A stretch of DNA of 58,816 nt from JAXHTH01 sp034211115 (lineage in GTDB: Bacteria; Planctomycetota; Phycisphaerae; Phycisphaerales; SM1A02). A program made the position numbers and the translations under genes. Numbering within the stretch: position 1 is the stretch's first letter; each line of letters starts with the position of its first letter. Positions 41,317-49,250 of this stretch are shown here, one piece after another. The stretch covers positions 1 through 58,816 of the forward strand of contig JAXHTH010000065.1 in assembly GCA_034211115.1 (NCBI GenBank), in the 5' to 3' direction. Under the pieces are notes generated by a model that saw only the letters and a list, made by a program, of their open reading frames with translations, was not told the DNA's origin and searched no databases.

Positions 41317-43242
41317 CTACCGGTTCCCGCCTTCCGTCCGCGCCTTCTCGATCATCGTTTCGAGGACCGGTTCGCCCTCGAGGTTCCAGCGCGGGACCCG
41401 CCGCTCGTTGATGAACAGAAACGGAATGGCGCGCAGGCCCATCCGTTTGCCCGCGCGGGAATCCTCTTCGATCGCCTCGGCCACCCCCGGCGTTTCCATC
41501 TCGGCGAAGAGGGTATCGGGATCGAGGTCCATCCCGATCGCGGCCTCGCGCAGCGTCTCGTCGCTGAAGTCGTCGAGGTTGGCGAACAGCCATTCGTGCA
41601 TGCGCCAATAGGTTCCGGGTCCCCCGAGGCGGCCGGCCGCCTCCGCCGCCTGCGAGGCGCGGCACGCCAGCGGGTGCAGCGTCCTCGAGGCGACGGGATT
41701 GCACGTCTCGTCGATCGGGTAATGCCGGAACGAGTAGCGCACGCCGGGCAGGTCGGCGATGATCTCGCGCAGACGGGCGTCGAGCCTGCCGGTGTTGGGC
41801 TCCTGGTATTCGCCCCACATGACGATGCGCGCCGGAGCATCGTCCGGCCCCATCGAGCGCTCGTGCGTGTCCGCGGGCATGGGGCGCTGCGGCCCCCGCC
41901 ACCAGTCGGAAATGTACTTCTCGAACGCCGGGGGCGGGTGATCGGCCGCGGCCGTCCGGGGCGGAGGATTCGTGGCCGCGAGTTCCTCGACGGTGCGGGT
42001 GACCGCGTTCGGCGCGTTCCATCCCTTCAGCTCAACACCGTTGATGAACACCATCGGCGTGTAGTGGATGCCCAGCTCGATGGCCTCCTCGATATCCGCA
42101 TGCACGGGCGGGAGGGTCTGTGTCTCGTCCGTCATGACCCGGATGAACTTGGCTCGGTCGAATCCCAGCTCGGCCAGCCCCCGGTCGAACTCGCGATTGG
42201 TGAAGCTGCCGCGGTGTTCGAAGAGCCAGCGGTGCATCTTCCAGAAGCCCTCCTCGCCGTAGAGGATGCCCGCCGCTTCCGCGGCCCGCGCCGCCCAGCA
42301 TCCGTTGGGATGCTGGTTGATGCCCCGCTCCGCCGCGAACTTGTTGCAGTCGCTGCACAGCGGGAAGTGCTTGTAGGAGAAGGACACATCATCGCGCTCC
42401 GCGAGGATCCGCTCGATCTCCGCATCGATCCGCCGGCAGTCGGGGCACTGGTAGCTGGAGATGGCCACGATCCGGATCGGCGCCGCTTCCGGCCCCAGGC
42501 GGTAGCGCCCGGTGAAGGGCGGCTCATCGGATTCGGCCGTCCCCTCCGGATCGGCCGGGTCGACGGGATCGACAGCCTGTTGATCACCGTCATTCTGCGC
42601 CAGGGCCTCGATCATCTGCTGCTGCGATTCCTGGCGCTCCGATTCGGCCTGCTGTTCGATCGCGGCCTCGTGTTGCGACCGGACCGGCCAGAGGATGAGG
42701 GACGCGATGACGAAGGGCACGGCGACGGTGACCAGCGCCGGCGCCGAGCCCGTCTCCGAGCGGGCGCTGCGCTCCACCACCACGAGGAAGGCGATGTTCG
42801 CCAGGTGCACGGTCAGGCAATAGGGGCAGATGTAGTCGCCGACGAACATGATGATGGTGAAGGCGACGGACGCCAGCGCGCCCAGGCGGATCAGCCAGCG
42901 CAGTCCGGGGGCGACGCCGCGCCGCGCCCACAGCCACGCGAGGAACAGGCCGGCGAAATACGCCAGGCCGATGAACGACGTGGGCCAGCCGAGGCCGGGC
43001 ACGCTCCCCCAGATGCTGTTGGCGGCCCGCTCGCATCCGCTTTCCGGCCCGCATCCGGGCAGGTGCACCTCGAACTCCTCCAGCACGAGCATGAGCGAAC
43101 TGAACACGCACACCGCGAGAAATGCGATCCCCAGCCCGTACGCGAGCGGCGACATCTTCTCGTGCTGTGCTCCCGCGGCACCCTTCGCCGCCGACTTCGC
43201 TCGCGTCTTCACATTCTTCTTCCTGGACTTCTTACCCGCCAT
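41317..43242 (-). CDS. VKOR-DsbA-DsbA-like triple fusion for disulfide formation
   Basis: 641 residues. A Lys/Arg-rich N-terminus precedes a VKOR domain (about 30-190) with C64 and C70 in the loop and C139/C142 in ICPYC, plus four or five TM segments. A coiled Gln/Glu linker leads to a DsbA-like domain with CPDC at 266-269 and a cis-Pro YTPMVFI. A second DsbA-like domain (about 465-641) keeps the fold landmarks (RHYPI, IPFLFIN) but has EPNT (481-484) where CxxC should be, so it is redox-inactive. VKOR reoxidises DsbA with quinone. The fusion would channel electrons within one chain; the last domain may bind substrate. Confidence 0.9.
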   Translation of the reverse strand: MAGKKSRKKNVKTRAKSAAKGAAGAQHEKMSPLAYGLGIAFLAVCVFSSLMLVLEEFEVHLPGCGPESGCERAANSIWGSVPGLGWPTSFIGLAYFAGLFLAWLWARRGVAPGLRWLIRLGALASVAFTIIMFVGDYICPYCLTVHLANIAFLVVVERSARSETGSAPALVTVAVPFVIASLILWPVRSQHEAAIEQQAESERQESQQQMIEALAQNDGDQQAVDPVDPADPEGTAESDEPPFTGRYRLGPEAAPIRIVAISSYQCPDCRRIDAEIERILAERDDVSFSYKHFPLCSDCNKFAAERGINQHPNGCWAARAAEAAGILYGEEGFWKMHRWLFEHRGSFTNREFDRGLAELGFDRAKFIRVMTDETQTLPPVHADIEEAIELGIHYTPMVFINGVELKGWNAPNAVTRTVEELAATNPPPRTAAADHPPPAFEKYISDWWRGPQRPMPADTHERSMGPDDAPARIVMWGEYQEPNTGRLDARLREIIADLPGVRYSFRHYPIDETCNPVASRTLHPLACRASQAAEAAGRLGGPGTYWRMHEWLFANLDDFSDETLREAAIGMDLDPDTLFAEMETPGVAEAIEEDSRAGKRMGLRAIPFLFINERRVPRWNLEGEPVLETMIEKARTEGGNR

Positions 43243-43275
43243 GAAACCCCTCTGTCGATCGATCCTGAGAGAGAC

Positions 43276-43281
43276 AGTGTA
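43276..43281 (-). promoter_or_regulatory. -10-like TACACT upstream of the VKOR fusion
   Basis: Minus-strand GGCGTC-TACACT-GTCTC, 33 bases before ATG 43242. No clear -35. Confidence 0.35.
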
Positions 43282-43326
43282 GACGCCCCCCGCCCGCGGA
43301 TGGATGGCGTTTTCCGGGTTTGACGC

Positions 43327-45192
43327 CTACATCCGCCGCGGCGCTTCGATTCCCAGCAGATTCAGGCCGTCGGCAAGGACGCGGCGGACGAGATCGCACA
43401 GCCGCAGGCGCGAATTGCGGACCGCCTCCTCCGGCGCCTTCAGCACGGGGCAGTTCTGATAAAACGTGCTGTACGCGCCGGCGAGGTCGGACAGGTACTG
43501 GCAGAGCCGATGCGGCTCGAGCTGCCGGGCCACGTCCTCCACCACCCCGCCGTACCGCAGCAGCGAAAGCGCCAGCGCCTTCTCGGCCGGGTCGGTGATG
43601 ATGAACCGCGCGTCGGCGATGGCGCCCGCCTCGATCCCCGCCCGCGCGAAGATCGAGCAGATCCGCGCGTGGGCGTATTGCAGGTACGGCCCGGTGTCGC
43701 CCTCGAAGGCGACCATCCGGTCCATGTCGAACACGTAATCGCGCATCAGATCGCTGGAGAGATCGGCGTACTTGATGGCGCCGATGCCCACCGCCCGGCC
43801 GGTCTCGTTGAGTTCCGCCTCGGGCAGTCCGTGCGTGGGGGCGTTGGGGTCGGCCGCGCGGGTGCGCACCGCCTCGGTCCCGCGTTCGCATGCCTCCTCC
43901 AGCAGCGACTTGAGGGTGACATTCTCGCCGCTGCGCGTCTTGAGCGGCCGGCGATCGGGCCCGAGCACGGAGCCGAAGGCGATGTGCACGAACCGCACCG
44001 GCGCGCCGTCCGCCGTACGGTCCCAGCCGATCAGCCGCGCCGCGTCGAACAGGTCGCGGAAATGATCGCGCTGACGGGCATCGACGACGTAGATCACCAG
44101 GTCCGAGCCCAGCTCGTGGGCGCGGAAGCGAACCGCGGCCAGATCGGTCGTCGCGTACAGGTAGCCGCCATCGGACTTGCGGATGAGCATCGGCCGATCG
44201 CGATCGGGGAACGGGACGATCAGCGCGCCCTTGTCTTCCTTTGCGAGGTCGCGTTCGACAAACGCGTCGATGACATCGGCGAGCCGATCGCGATAGAACG
44301 ACTCGCCGCGGTTGTTCTCCGGCCCGAGCCTGACGTTGAGGATGTTCATCGCCTCGTACATCGCGCGCAGTGTGCAGTCGATGAGCCGGTGCCAGTCGCG
44401 GACGAGTTCTTCATCACCGCGCTGAAGCCGGATGAGGGTGGTCTTTGCGGCCTCGATCGCCTCCGCCGCGCCGGCGTTCTGCTCCTGAAGCTCGAAGATG
44501 CGATGGGGTCCGGCGTCCAGGCGCTGCGCCGCCTCCATGCCGCGTTCATCGGCCTTCGCCGCGCGCTGCGCGTCGCGATACGCCTGATCCAGCTCGGGCA
44601 GCTCCAGCGCATCGAGATCGCGACCGGCTTCGCGCAGCTCGCGCAGAACCATCGCGATGGGCAAGCCCCAGTCCCCGAGGTGGTTTTCGCGGTAGACCTT
44701 CCGCCCCCGCCGCTCGAAGACGCGGGCCAGGGCATCGCCGATGATGGATGAACGCAGGTGGCCCACGTGCATCTGCTTGGCCACGTTCACCGAGCACATG
44801 TCGATGACGACGGGGTGGGTATCGGTGCCGGGCGGCACGCCGAGGCCCTCGTCATCCATCGTCTCCAGCAGGTCGGGCAGGGCCTCGGCCTTGAGGCGGA
44901 TGTTGATGAACCCCGGCCCGGCCACTTCCGGCGGCTCGGCGATCGCGCCCAGATCCGCGGCGGCGACGATCCGCTCGGCGAGCTGACGCGGGTTCGTCTT
45001 CACCTGCCTGGCCAGGGCCATCACCCCGTTGGCCTGGAAATCGCCGAACTCCGGCTTCTGGCTGGGCCGCACGAGCGGATCGGCCCCCGCCTGCTCGTCC
45101 CCGAGCACGGCCGCGATCGCCCGCCGCAGCGCGCCATCCAGAATCGCACTCGGATCGCTGGTCACGATGGCCTGTTCACCTGCTCCGCTCAT
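43327..45192 (-). CDS. argS: Arginyl-tRNA synthetase
   Basis: 621 residues from ATG 45192; the in-frame extension to 45318 crosses a likely promoter. The class I signature is HVGHLRSSIIGDALARVF (HIGH variant), the N-terminal domain has GFINIRL, and the DALR anticodon-binding domain ends with LADGLNLLGIEAPRRM. Like many ArgRS it lacks a clear KMSKS, having KTRSGENV instead. It attaches arginine to tRNA-Arg. A TATACT -10-like hexamer lies 8 bases before the ATG. Confidence 0.96.
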   Translation of the reverse strand: MSGAGEQAIVTSDPSAILDGALRRAIAAVLGDEQAGADPLVRPSQKPEFGDFQANGVMALARQVKTNPRQLAERIVAAADLGAIAEPPEVAGPGFINIRLKAEALPDLLETMDDEGLGVPPGTDTHPVVIDMCSVNVAKQMHVGHLRSSIIGDALARVFERRGRKVYRENHLGDWGLPIAMVLRELREAGRDLDALELPELDQAYRDAQRAAKADERGMEAAQRLDAGPHRIFELQEQNAGAAEAIEAAKTTLIRLQRGDEELVRDWHRLIDCTLRAMYEAMNILNVRLGPENNRGESFYRDRLADVIDAFVERDLAKEDKGALIVPFPDRDRPMLIRKSDGGYLYATTDLAAVRFRAHELGSDLVIYVVDARQRDHFRDLFDAARLIGWDRTADGAPVRFVHIAFGSVLGPDRRPLKTRSGENVTLKSLLEEACERGTEAVRTRAADPNAPTHGLPEAELNETGRAVGIGAIKYADLSSDLMRDYVFDMDRMVAFEGDTGPYLQYAHARICSIFARAGIEAGAIADARFIITDPAEKALALSLLRYGGVVEDVARQLEPHRLCQYLSDLAGAYSTFYQNCPVLKAPEEAVRNSRLRLCDLVRRVLADGLNLLGIEAPRRM

Positions 45193-45200
45193 CAGGGCAG

Positions 45201-45206
45201 AGTATA
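45201..45206 (-). promoter_or_regulatory. -10-like TATACT directly before argS
   Basis: Minus-strand GGGCGGC-TATACT-CTGCCCTG-ATG. The spacing of 8 bases to the start codon implies a leaderless or nearly leaderless mRNA, as for metG. Confidence 0.45.
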
Positions 45207-45332
45207 GCCGCCCGAGCCGTCCGGTCCCCGGCCGCTGACTCACCGGACCCGGGCACGCGACGGTCAGAAGAGCAAGAACGATCAAGCCCCGGCCCCCGGA
45301 AGGCGGTAGTCTTCTCATCGGAAAGGCGAGGT

Positions 45333-46232
45333 ATGAAGGAAGACACCCGACAGGATTACGCCGAGCGGATCATTCGCGTGCTCGTGCACATCCAGCAGAA
45401 CCTGGACGATGCGCTGCCGCTGGAGGATCTGGCCGCGATCGCCCACTTCTCGCCCTTCCATTTCCATCGCGTCTTCACCGGCATGGTCGGCGAGTCGGTG
45501 AAGCAGTACGTGAGGCGGCTGCGGCTGGAGCGGGCGGCGATGCGCCTGCGGCATGGCGGGCGGCCGGTCACCTCCATTGCCTTCGAGGCGGGCTACGAGA
45601 CGCACGAGGCGTTCACCCGCGCCTTCCGGGCCGCGTTCGGCCGCTCGCCGAGCGCGTTCCGCGCTGCCGGCGGGTGCCCGGCGCGGATCGAAGCCCCCGC
45701 CGATGTGCATTACATCGCCGCCGATGACGAGATGACGTTCCATCCCCTTACGCTGGAGGACAGACCCTTGGATGTTCAGGTGAAGGCGATCGAGCCGATG
45801 CGCGCGGCGTTCATCCGCCACGTCGGCCCCTACGACGAGGTCGGGACGGCCTGGGAGCGGCTCTGCGACTGGGCGGGTTCACGCGGCCTGTTCGGATCGG
45901 AGATGCGTTTCTTCGGCGCCTGTTACGACGATCCGGAGGTGACGCCGGCGGAGAAGATCCGATATGACGCGTGCCTGACGGTTGATGATGACATGCAGGG
46001 CGAGGGCGAGGTCGGCGTGCAGACGCTGAGCGGCGGGCGCTATGTCGTCACGCTGCATGAAGGGCCGTACAACCGCCTCGGCGAGACGTACGCCGCCCTG
46101 TACGGCCGCTGGTTCGCGGCCAGCGCTCACGAGCCGGGGCCCGGGCCGTGCCTGGAGTTTTATCTCAACGATCCCAACTCGACCGAGCCGGATGATCTGC
46201 TCACCGAGATCTGCGTGCCGATTCAGGAGTGA
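45333..46232 (+). CDS. AraC-family regulator with GyrI-like effector domain
   Basis: 299 residues. Residues 12-110 are an AraC double helix-turn-helix (LEDLAAIAHFSPFHFHRVFTGMVGE; AFEAGYETHEAFTRAFRAAFGRSPS). Residues 140-299 are a GyrI-like/SoxS-Rob effector domain (MRAAFIRHVGPYDEV, YDACLTVDDD, YVVTLHEGPY, LEFYLNDP). Such proteins activate transcription on binding hydrophobic ligands. The gene lies 171 bases before a stand-alone GyrI-like protein gene, so it may regulate it. Confidence 0.9.
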   Translation: MKEDTRQDYAERIIRVLVHIQQNLDDALPLEDLAAIAHFSPFHFHRVFTGMVGESVKQYVRRLRLERAAMRLRHGGRPVTSIAFEAGYETHEAFTRAFRAAFGRSPSAFRAAGGCPARIEAPADVHYIAADDEMTFHPLTLEDRPLDVQVKAIEPMRAAFIRHVGPYDEVGTAWERLCDWAGSRGLFGSEMRFFGACYDDPEVTPAEKIRYDACLTVDDDMQGEGEVGVQTLSGGRYVVTLHEGPYNRLGETYAALYGRWFAASAHEPGPGPCLEFYLNDPNSTEPDDLLTEICVPIQE

Positions 46233-46238
46233 GGGAAT

Positions 46239-46389
46239 GAAACACGGAGGGCCACGGAGAGCCACGGAGTGAGAATGAGATCGGGTTTGAGTGTGATTGC
46301 ATGTCTCCTGTATCACATCGGACATTGATGTCTCCCGGATCTTTTCACACTTCTGCTTCTCCGTGGCTCTCCGTGGCCATCCGTGTTTC
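46239..46389. repeat. 31-bp inverted repeat (CCACGGAG type) between GyrI-like genes
   Basis: Left arm 46239-46269 and right arm 46359-46389 match at 30 of 31 positions when one is reverse-complemented, separated by 89 bases. Each arm contains the CCACGGAG word twice. The left arm begins a few bases after the AraC-type stop; the right arm ends at the AAAAAGGA ribosome-binding site of the next gene, so a hairpin could terminate the first transcript or mask translation of the second. CCACGGAG-type repeats recur in many environmental bacterial genomes. Confidence 0.8.
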
Positions 46390-46403
46390 AAAAAGGACCA
46401 CCC

Positions 46404-47030
46404 ATGCCTGCCGCGAATGCTGACAAGATCGACTTGTACAAGCTGAACAAGGCCGAGTACGCCGCGCCGAGGAAGCCGAAGCTCATCGAGACGAAGCCGG
46501 CTCAATACATGGTCGTTGAAGGCCGGGGCGCGCCGGGAGGTGAGGTCTTCCAGGCGAGGATCGAAGCGCTCTACGGCATGGCCTACACCGCCAAGTTCCG
46601 GAGCAAGTTCGCCGGACGCGACTACACCGTCTGCAAGCTCGAGGGCATCTACGGCATCGGCGGGCAGTCGGCCGCGGACTTCGCTCGTCTGCCGCCCGAG
46701 GAGTGGAAGTGGAAGCTGCTCATCCGCGTGCCGGACTTCGTCGGCGACGAGCAGCTTGATGAAGCGCGCAGGACCCTGCGCCAACGCGGCAAGGAAGGCG
46801 ATTTCGACGATGTCCATCTCGAGGAGATCGATGAGGGACGGTGCGTGCAGATGCTCCACGTCGGGCCGTACGAGGAAGAGCAACGCACGGTCGAAGCCAT
46901 GAAGGCGCTCGCCGAGGACGAGGGATACGAGCTGCACATGTGGCATCACGAGATCTACCTCAGCGATCCCCGCCGCGTGCCGCCGGACAGGCTGAAGACG
47001 ATCCTGCGCCATCCGGTGAGGAAGAAGTAA
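46404..47030 (+). CDS. Stand-alone GyrI-like small-molecule-binding protein
   Basis: 208 residues from ATG 46404, preceded by AAAAAGGACCACCC; the frame at 46383 starts inside the inverted repeat and is less likely. YKLNKAEYAAPRKPKLIETKPAQYMVVEGRGAPGG and CVQMLHVGPYEEE are typical of the GyrI-like/TRAP family, which has no DNA-binding domain. Members bind drugs or gyrase-like targets, or hydrolyse small electrophiles. The preceding AraC-GyrI gene has the same domain, suggesting a shared ligand (inference). Confidence 0.85.
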   Translation: MPAANADKIDLYKLNKAEYAAPRKPKLIETKPAQYMVVEGRGAPGGEVFQARIEALYGMAYTAKFRSKFAGRDYTVCKLEGIYGIGGQSAADFARLPPEEWKWKLLIRVPDFVGDEQLDEARRTLRQRGKEGDFDDVHLEEIDEGRCVQMLHVGPYEEEQRTVEAMKALAEDEGYELHMWHHEIYLSDPRRVPPDRLKTILRHPVRKK

Positions 47031-47035
47031 TGAGT

Positions 47036-47215
47036 GATGAGGGATGAGCGATAAGCGATGAGGACTGAGCGAGCCGGCTCGTCCTCGAGCCCCAGCGAGC
47101 CCGCTCGTCCTCGAGGCGGGCGGCGTTCGAGCGTTCGATTGCACTCATCGCGCGATGCGCAGGCTTCTGGACTCCAAAGGCGACCCGCCGTCGGGGACGC
47201 CGCGGCTCGCGGGGG
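47036..47215. repeat. Composite intergenic element, copy 2
   Basis: An ATGAGTGATGAG tract leads to GCGAGCCGGCTCGTCCTCGAG and its near repeat AGCGAGCCCGCTCGTCCTCG. Then come GGCGGCGTTCGAGCGTTCG and a middle segment, and the inverted end GGGGACGCCGCGGCTCGC. It lies between the GyrI-like gene and the first ankyrin gene. Confidence 0.6.
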
Positions 47216-47230
47216 GATCCGTGAGACGCG

Positions 47231-47236
47231 TACAAT
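47231..47236 (+). promoter_or_regulatory. -10-like TACAAT before the first ankyrin gene
   Basis: GACGCG-TACAAT-TCGCG, 15 bases before ATG 47252, just outside the right end of a composite element. Confidence 0.4.
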
Positions 47237-47251
47237 TCGCGACCGCACGGC

Positions 47252-48976
47252 ATGCGTGCCCTTCCCCTGCTCATCCTGTTCCTCGCCCTCGGGCTCGTGA
47301 CGAGCATCGCGATCGCGTGGTCGGCGACGATCTTCAACACCGGCGCGGGGCAGACCCACACGATCGCTTCCAACGGCTGGGTCGGCCGACTCCAGCGCGG
47401 GCCGGCGCGGATCGAGATCGGCGCGACCGCCGACGCCAATCGGCTCATTCCCAAGCTGCGCGAGGATGACGATTTCACGGAGATCCCGCGCTGGAGCCGG
47501 CTGCAGAAGCCGCCGGACAGCGTCGATGTGCGCGCCGAGGAGTTCGCCTGCGGCTGGCCCCTGCCCTGCCTGCGTTACCTGCGACGGACGGACGGTGAGA
47601 TCCTCCTGCCGGATCTCGATTTCGCGAGCCGCGGCGCGCTGGAGGGTGACAATCCGCTGACGGTGATCGGTATCGGCCGGCCGGGCGTGCGTTTCCTGCC
47701 GATCGACCCCATCTGGCTTCATCTGCTGGTCAATGCCCTGCTGCTGGGGGCCGCGTGGTTCATCCTCTTGCGCATTCACTATCCCTGGCGCTTCGTCCGC
47801 GCGATGGGTCGCGTGCGGCGCGGGCTCTGCCCGTCGTGCCGATACGACCTGCGATACATCACCAGCGCGCGCTGCCCGGAGTGCGGCCGGGCGCGTCGGC
47901 ATCGGCCCGCCTTCATCACACGCGAGCTCATCAACATCTCATGCGCGCTGATCGTGGCGCTGGGGCTGATCGAGGCGGGTTTCGGGATGACGTTCAGCGC
48001 GCATCCGCTTTATGACCCGATCCACCGCGCCGCCTACCGGGGCGATCTTGCGACCGTGCAGCGGGAGATCGAGGGCGGGGCGGACGTCGATCGGCCCGTG
48101 CCGGCGGGGAGGGAGCCGTACGGCGCGACCCCGCTCTGGCTGGCCGCGGCCGGCGGCCATCCGGAGACGGCGCGCTGGCTCGTCGACGCCGGCGCGGATC
48201 TCGCCGTGCGCAACGCCGCATTCGGCGCCGCTCTGGACATGGCGGCGCTGCGCGCGGCGCCGGAGGTCGTCCGCCTGCTCCTGGAGGCCGGCGCGGATGT
48301 GAACGCCGGCGACAACGTGGGCGCGACGCCCCTGCACCGCGCCGCCTCGGGAGGGGACCGCGCCGTCGTCGCACTGCTCATCGAATACGGAGCGGATGTC
48401 AACGCGCAGACGATCGTCCCCTTCGAGCCGCTGCACCTCGCCGCCACCGCCGGCCACACCGCCGTCGCCGAACTCCTCCTCGAGGCCGGCGCGCGCACCG
48501 ACACCCGCGAGCAGACCAGGCGGACGCCGCTGGCGTGCGCCGTCTGGAGACGGCATCCGGACACGGCGGAGATGCTGTTGCGGCACGGCGCGGCGATCGA
48601 TGAGCGCGCGCTGATCGACGCCGTCGCAACCGGCGATGTCGAACCCGTCGAGCTTCTCGCCCGGTACGGGGCCGATCTGACCGCTCGTGTGTACGCCGCC
48701 CGAACGCTGCTGTTTTACGCGTCCCGCGATCCCGAGGCGCGCCCGGTCTGGGAACTGCTCCTTGCACACGGCGTGAACATCAATGCACACCCGAGGGGGC
48801 GCACGGTTCTCATGATCGCCGCCCGCCGTGGATCGACCGAGTTCGTCGAGTTCCTGCTCGCCCACGGCGCCGATCCGATGATGGAGGATGACCGCGGGCG
48901 CACCGCGCTGGACTACGCCCGCGGCGACCGCCGCGCGATCATCGAGCGCGCGATGGAGGAGGGGAGTGATGAGTGA
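47252..48976 (+). CDS. Membrane zinc-ribbon protein with C-terminal ankyrin repeats (paralogue 1)
   Basis: 574 residues. TM1 at 4-24, an outer domain with FACGWPLPCLRY (98-109), TM2 at about 155-174, a cytoplasmic zinc ribbon CPSCRYDLRYITSARCPECG (C193, C196, C208, C211), TM3 at about 227-246, then nine or ten ankyrin repeats (LHRAASGGDRAVVALLIEYGADVNA type) to the end. The topology places ribbon and ankyrin parts on opposite sides unless TM3 is not inserted. The first 200 residues match four other loci here. Its last codons (GSDE) are supplied by the GATGAG tract of the composite repeat. Function unknown; ankyrins imply protein binding. Confidence 0.8.
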   Translation: MRALPLLILFLALGLVTSIAIAWSATIFNTGAGQTHTIASNGWVGRLQRGPARIEIGATADANRLIPKLREDDDFTEIPRWSRLQKPPDSVDVRAEEFACGWPLPCLRYLRRTDGEILLPDLDFASRGALEGDNPLTVIGIGRPGVRFLPIDPIWLHLLVNALLLGAAWFILLRIHYPWRFVRAMGRVRRGLCPSCRYDLRYITSARCPECGRARRHRPAFITRELINISCALIVALGLIEAGFGMTFSAHPLYDPIHRAAYRGDLATVQREIEGGADVDRPVPAGREPYGATPLWLAAAGGHPETARWLVDAGADLAVRNAAFGAALDMAALRAAPEVVRLLLEAGADVNAGDNVGATPLHRAASGGDRAVVALLIEYGADVNAQTIVPFEPLHLAATAGHTAVAELLLEAGARTDTREQTRRTPLACAVWRRHPDTAEMLLRHGAAIDERALIDAVATGDVEPVELLARYGADLTARVYAARTLLFYASRDPEARPVWELLLAHGVNINAHPRGRTVLMIAARRGSTEFVEFLLAHGADPMMEDDRGRTALDYARGDRRAIIERAMEEGSDE

Positions 48977-49215
48977 TGAGTGATGAGCGATAAGTGATGA
49001 GGGAGAAGCACGGGATGTCCTTGAGCCCCGCGTGGCAACGCGAGGCCGCGTGCCGCGATCGGCAATGCACGACGCGCGCCAGCGCGCCAGCAAGCCCGCT
49101 CGTCCTCAAGCCGGGCGGCGTTCGAAGCTTCGCTCGCGTTGATCGCGCGGTGTGGAGGTCTCCTGATGTTCGAGGGCGAGCCGCGGGCGGGGACGCCGCG
49201 GCTCGCAGGGGGTGC
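48967..49215. repeat. Composite intergenic element, copy 3
   Basis: It begins inside the 3' codons of the first ankyrin gene with AGTGATGAGTGATGAG. It continues with AGCAAGCCCGCTCGTCC (about 49089), GGCGGCGTTCGAAGCTTCGC, and the inverted end GGGGACGCCGCGGCTCGC. The latter is identical to that of copy 2. Confidence 0.6.
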
Positions 49216-49217
49216 GG

Positions 49218-49223
49218 TATAAT
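49218..49223 (+). promoter_or_regulatory. Consensus -10 TATAAT before the second ankyrin gene
   Basis: GTGCGG-TATAAT-GATCGG, 27 bases before ATG 49251, which has CGGGAGGG as ribosome-binding site. It sits at the edge of the composite element. No TTGACA at 17 bp. Confidence 0.45.
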
Positions 49224-49250
49224 GATCGGCGCATCCCGGGAGGGTTCGGC

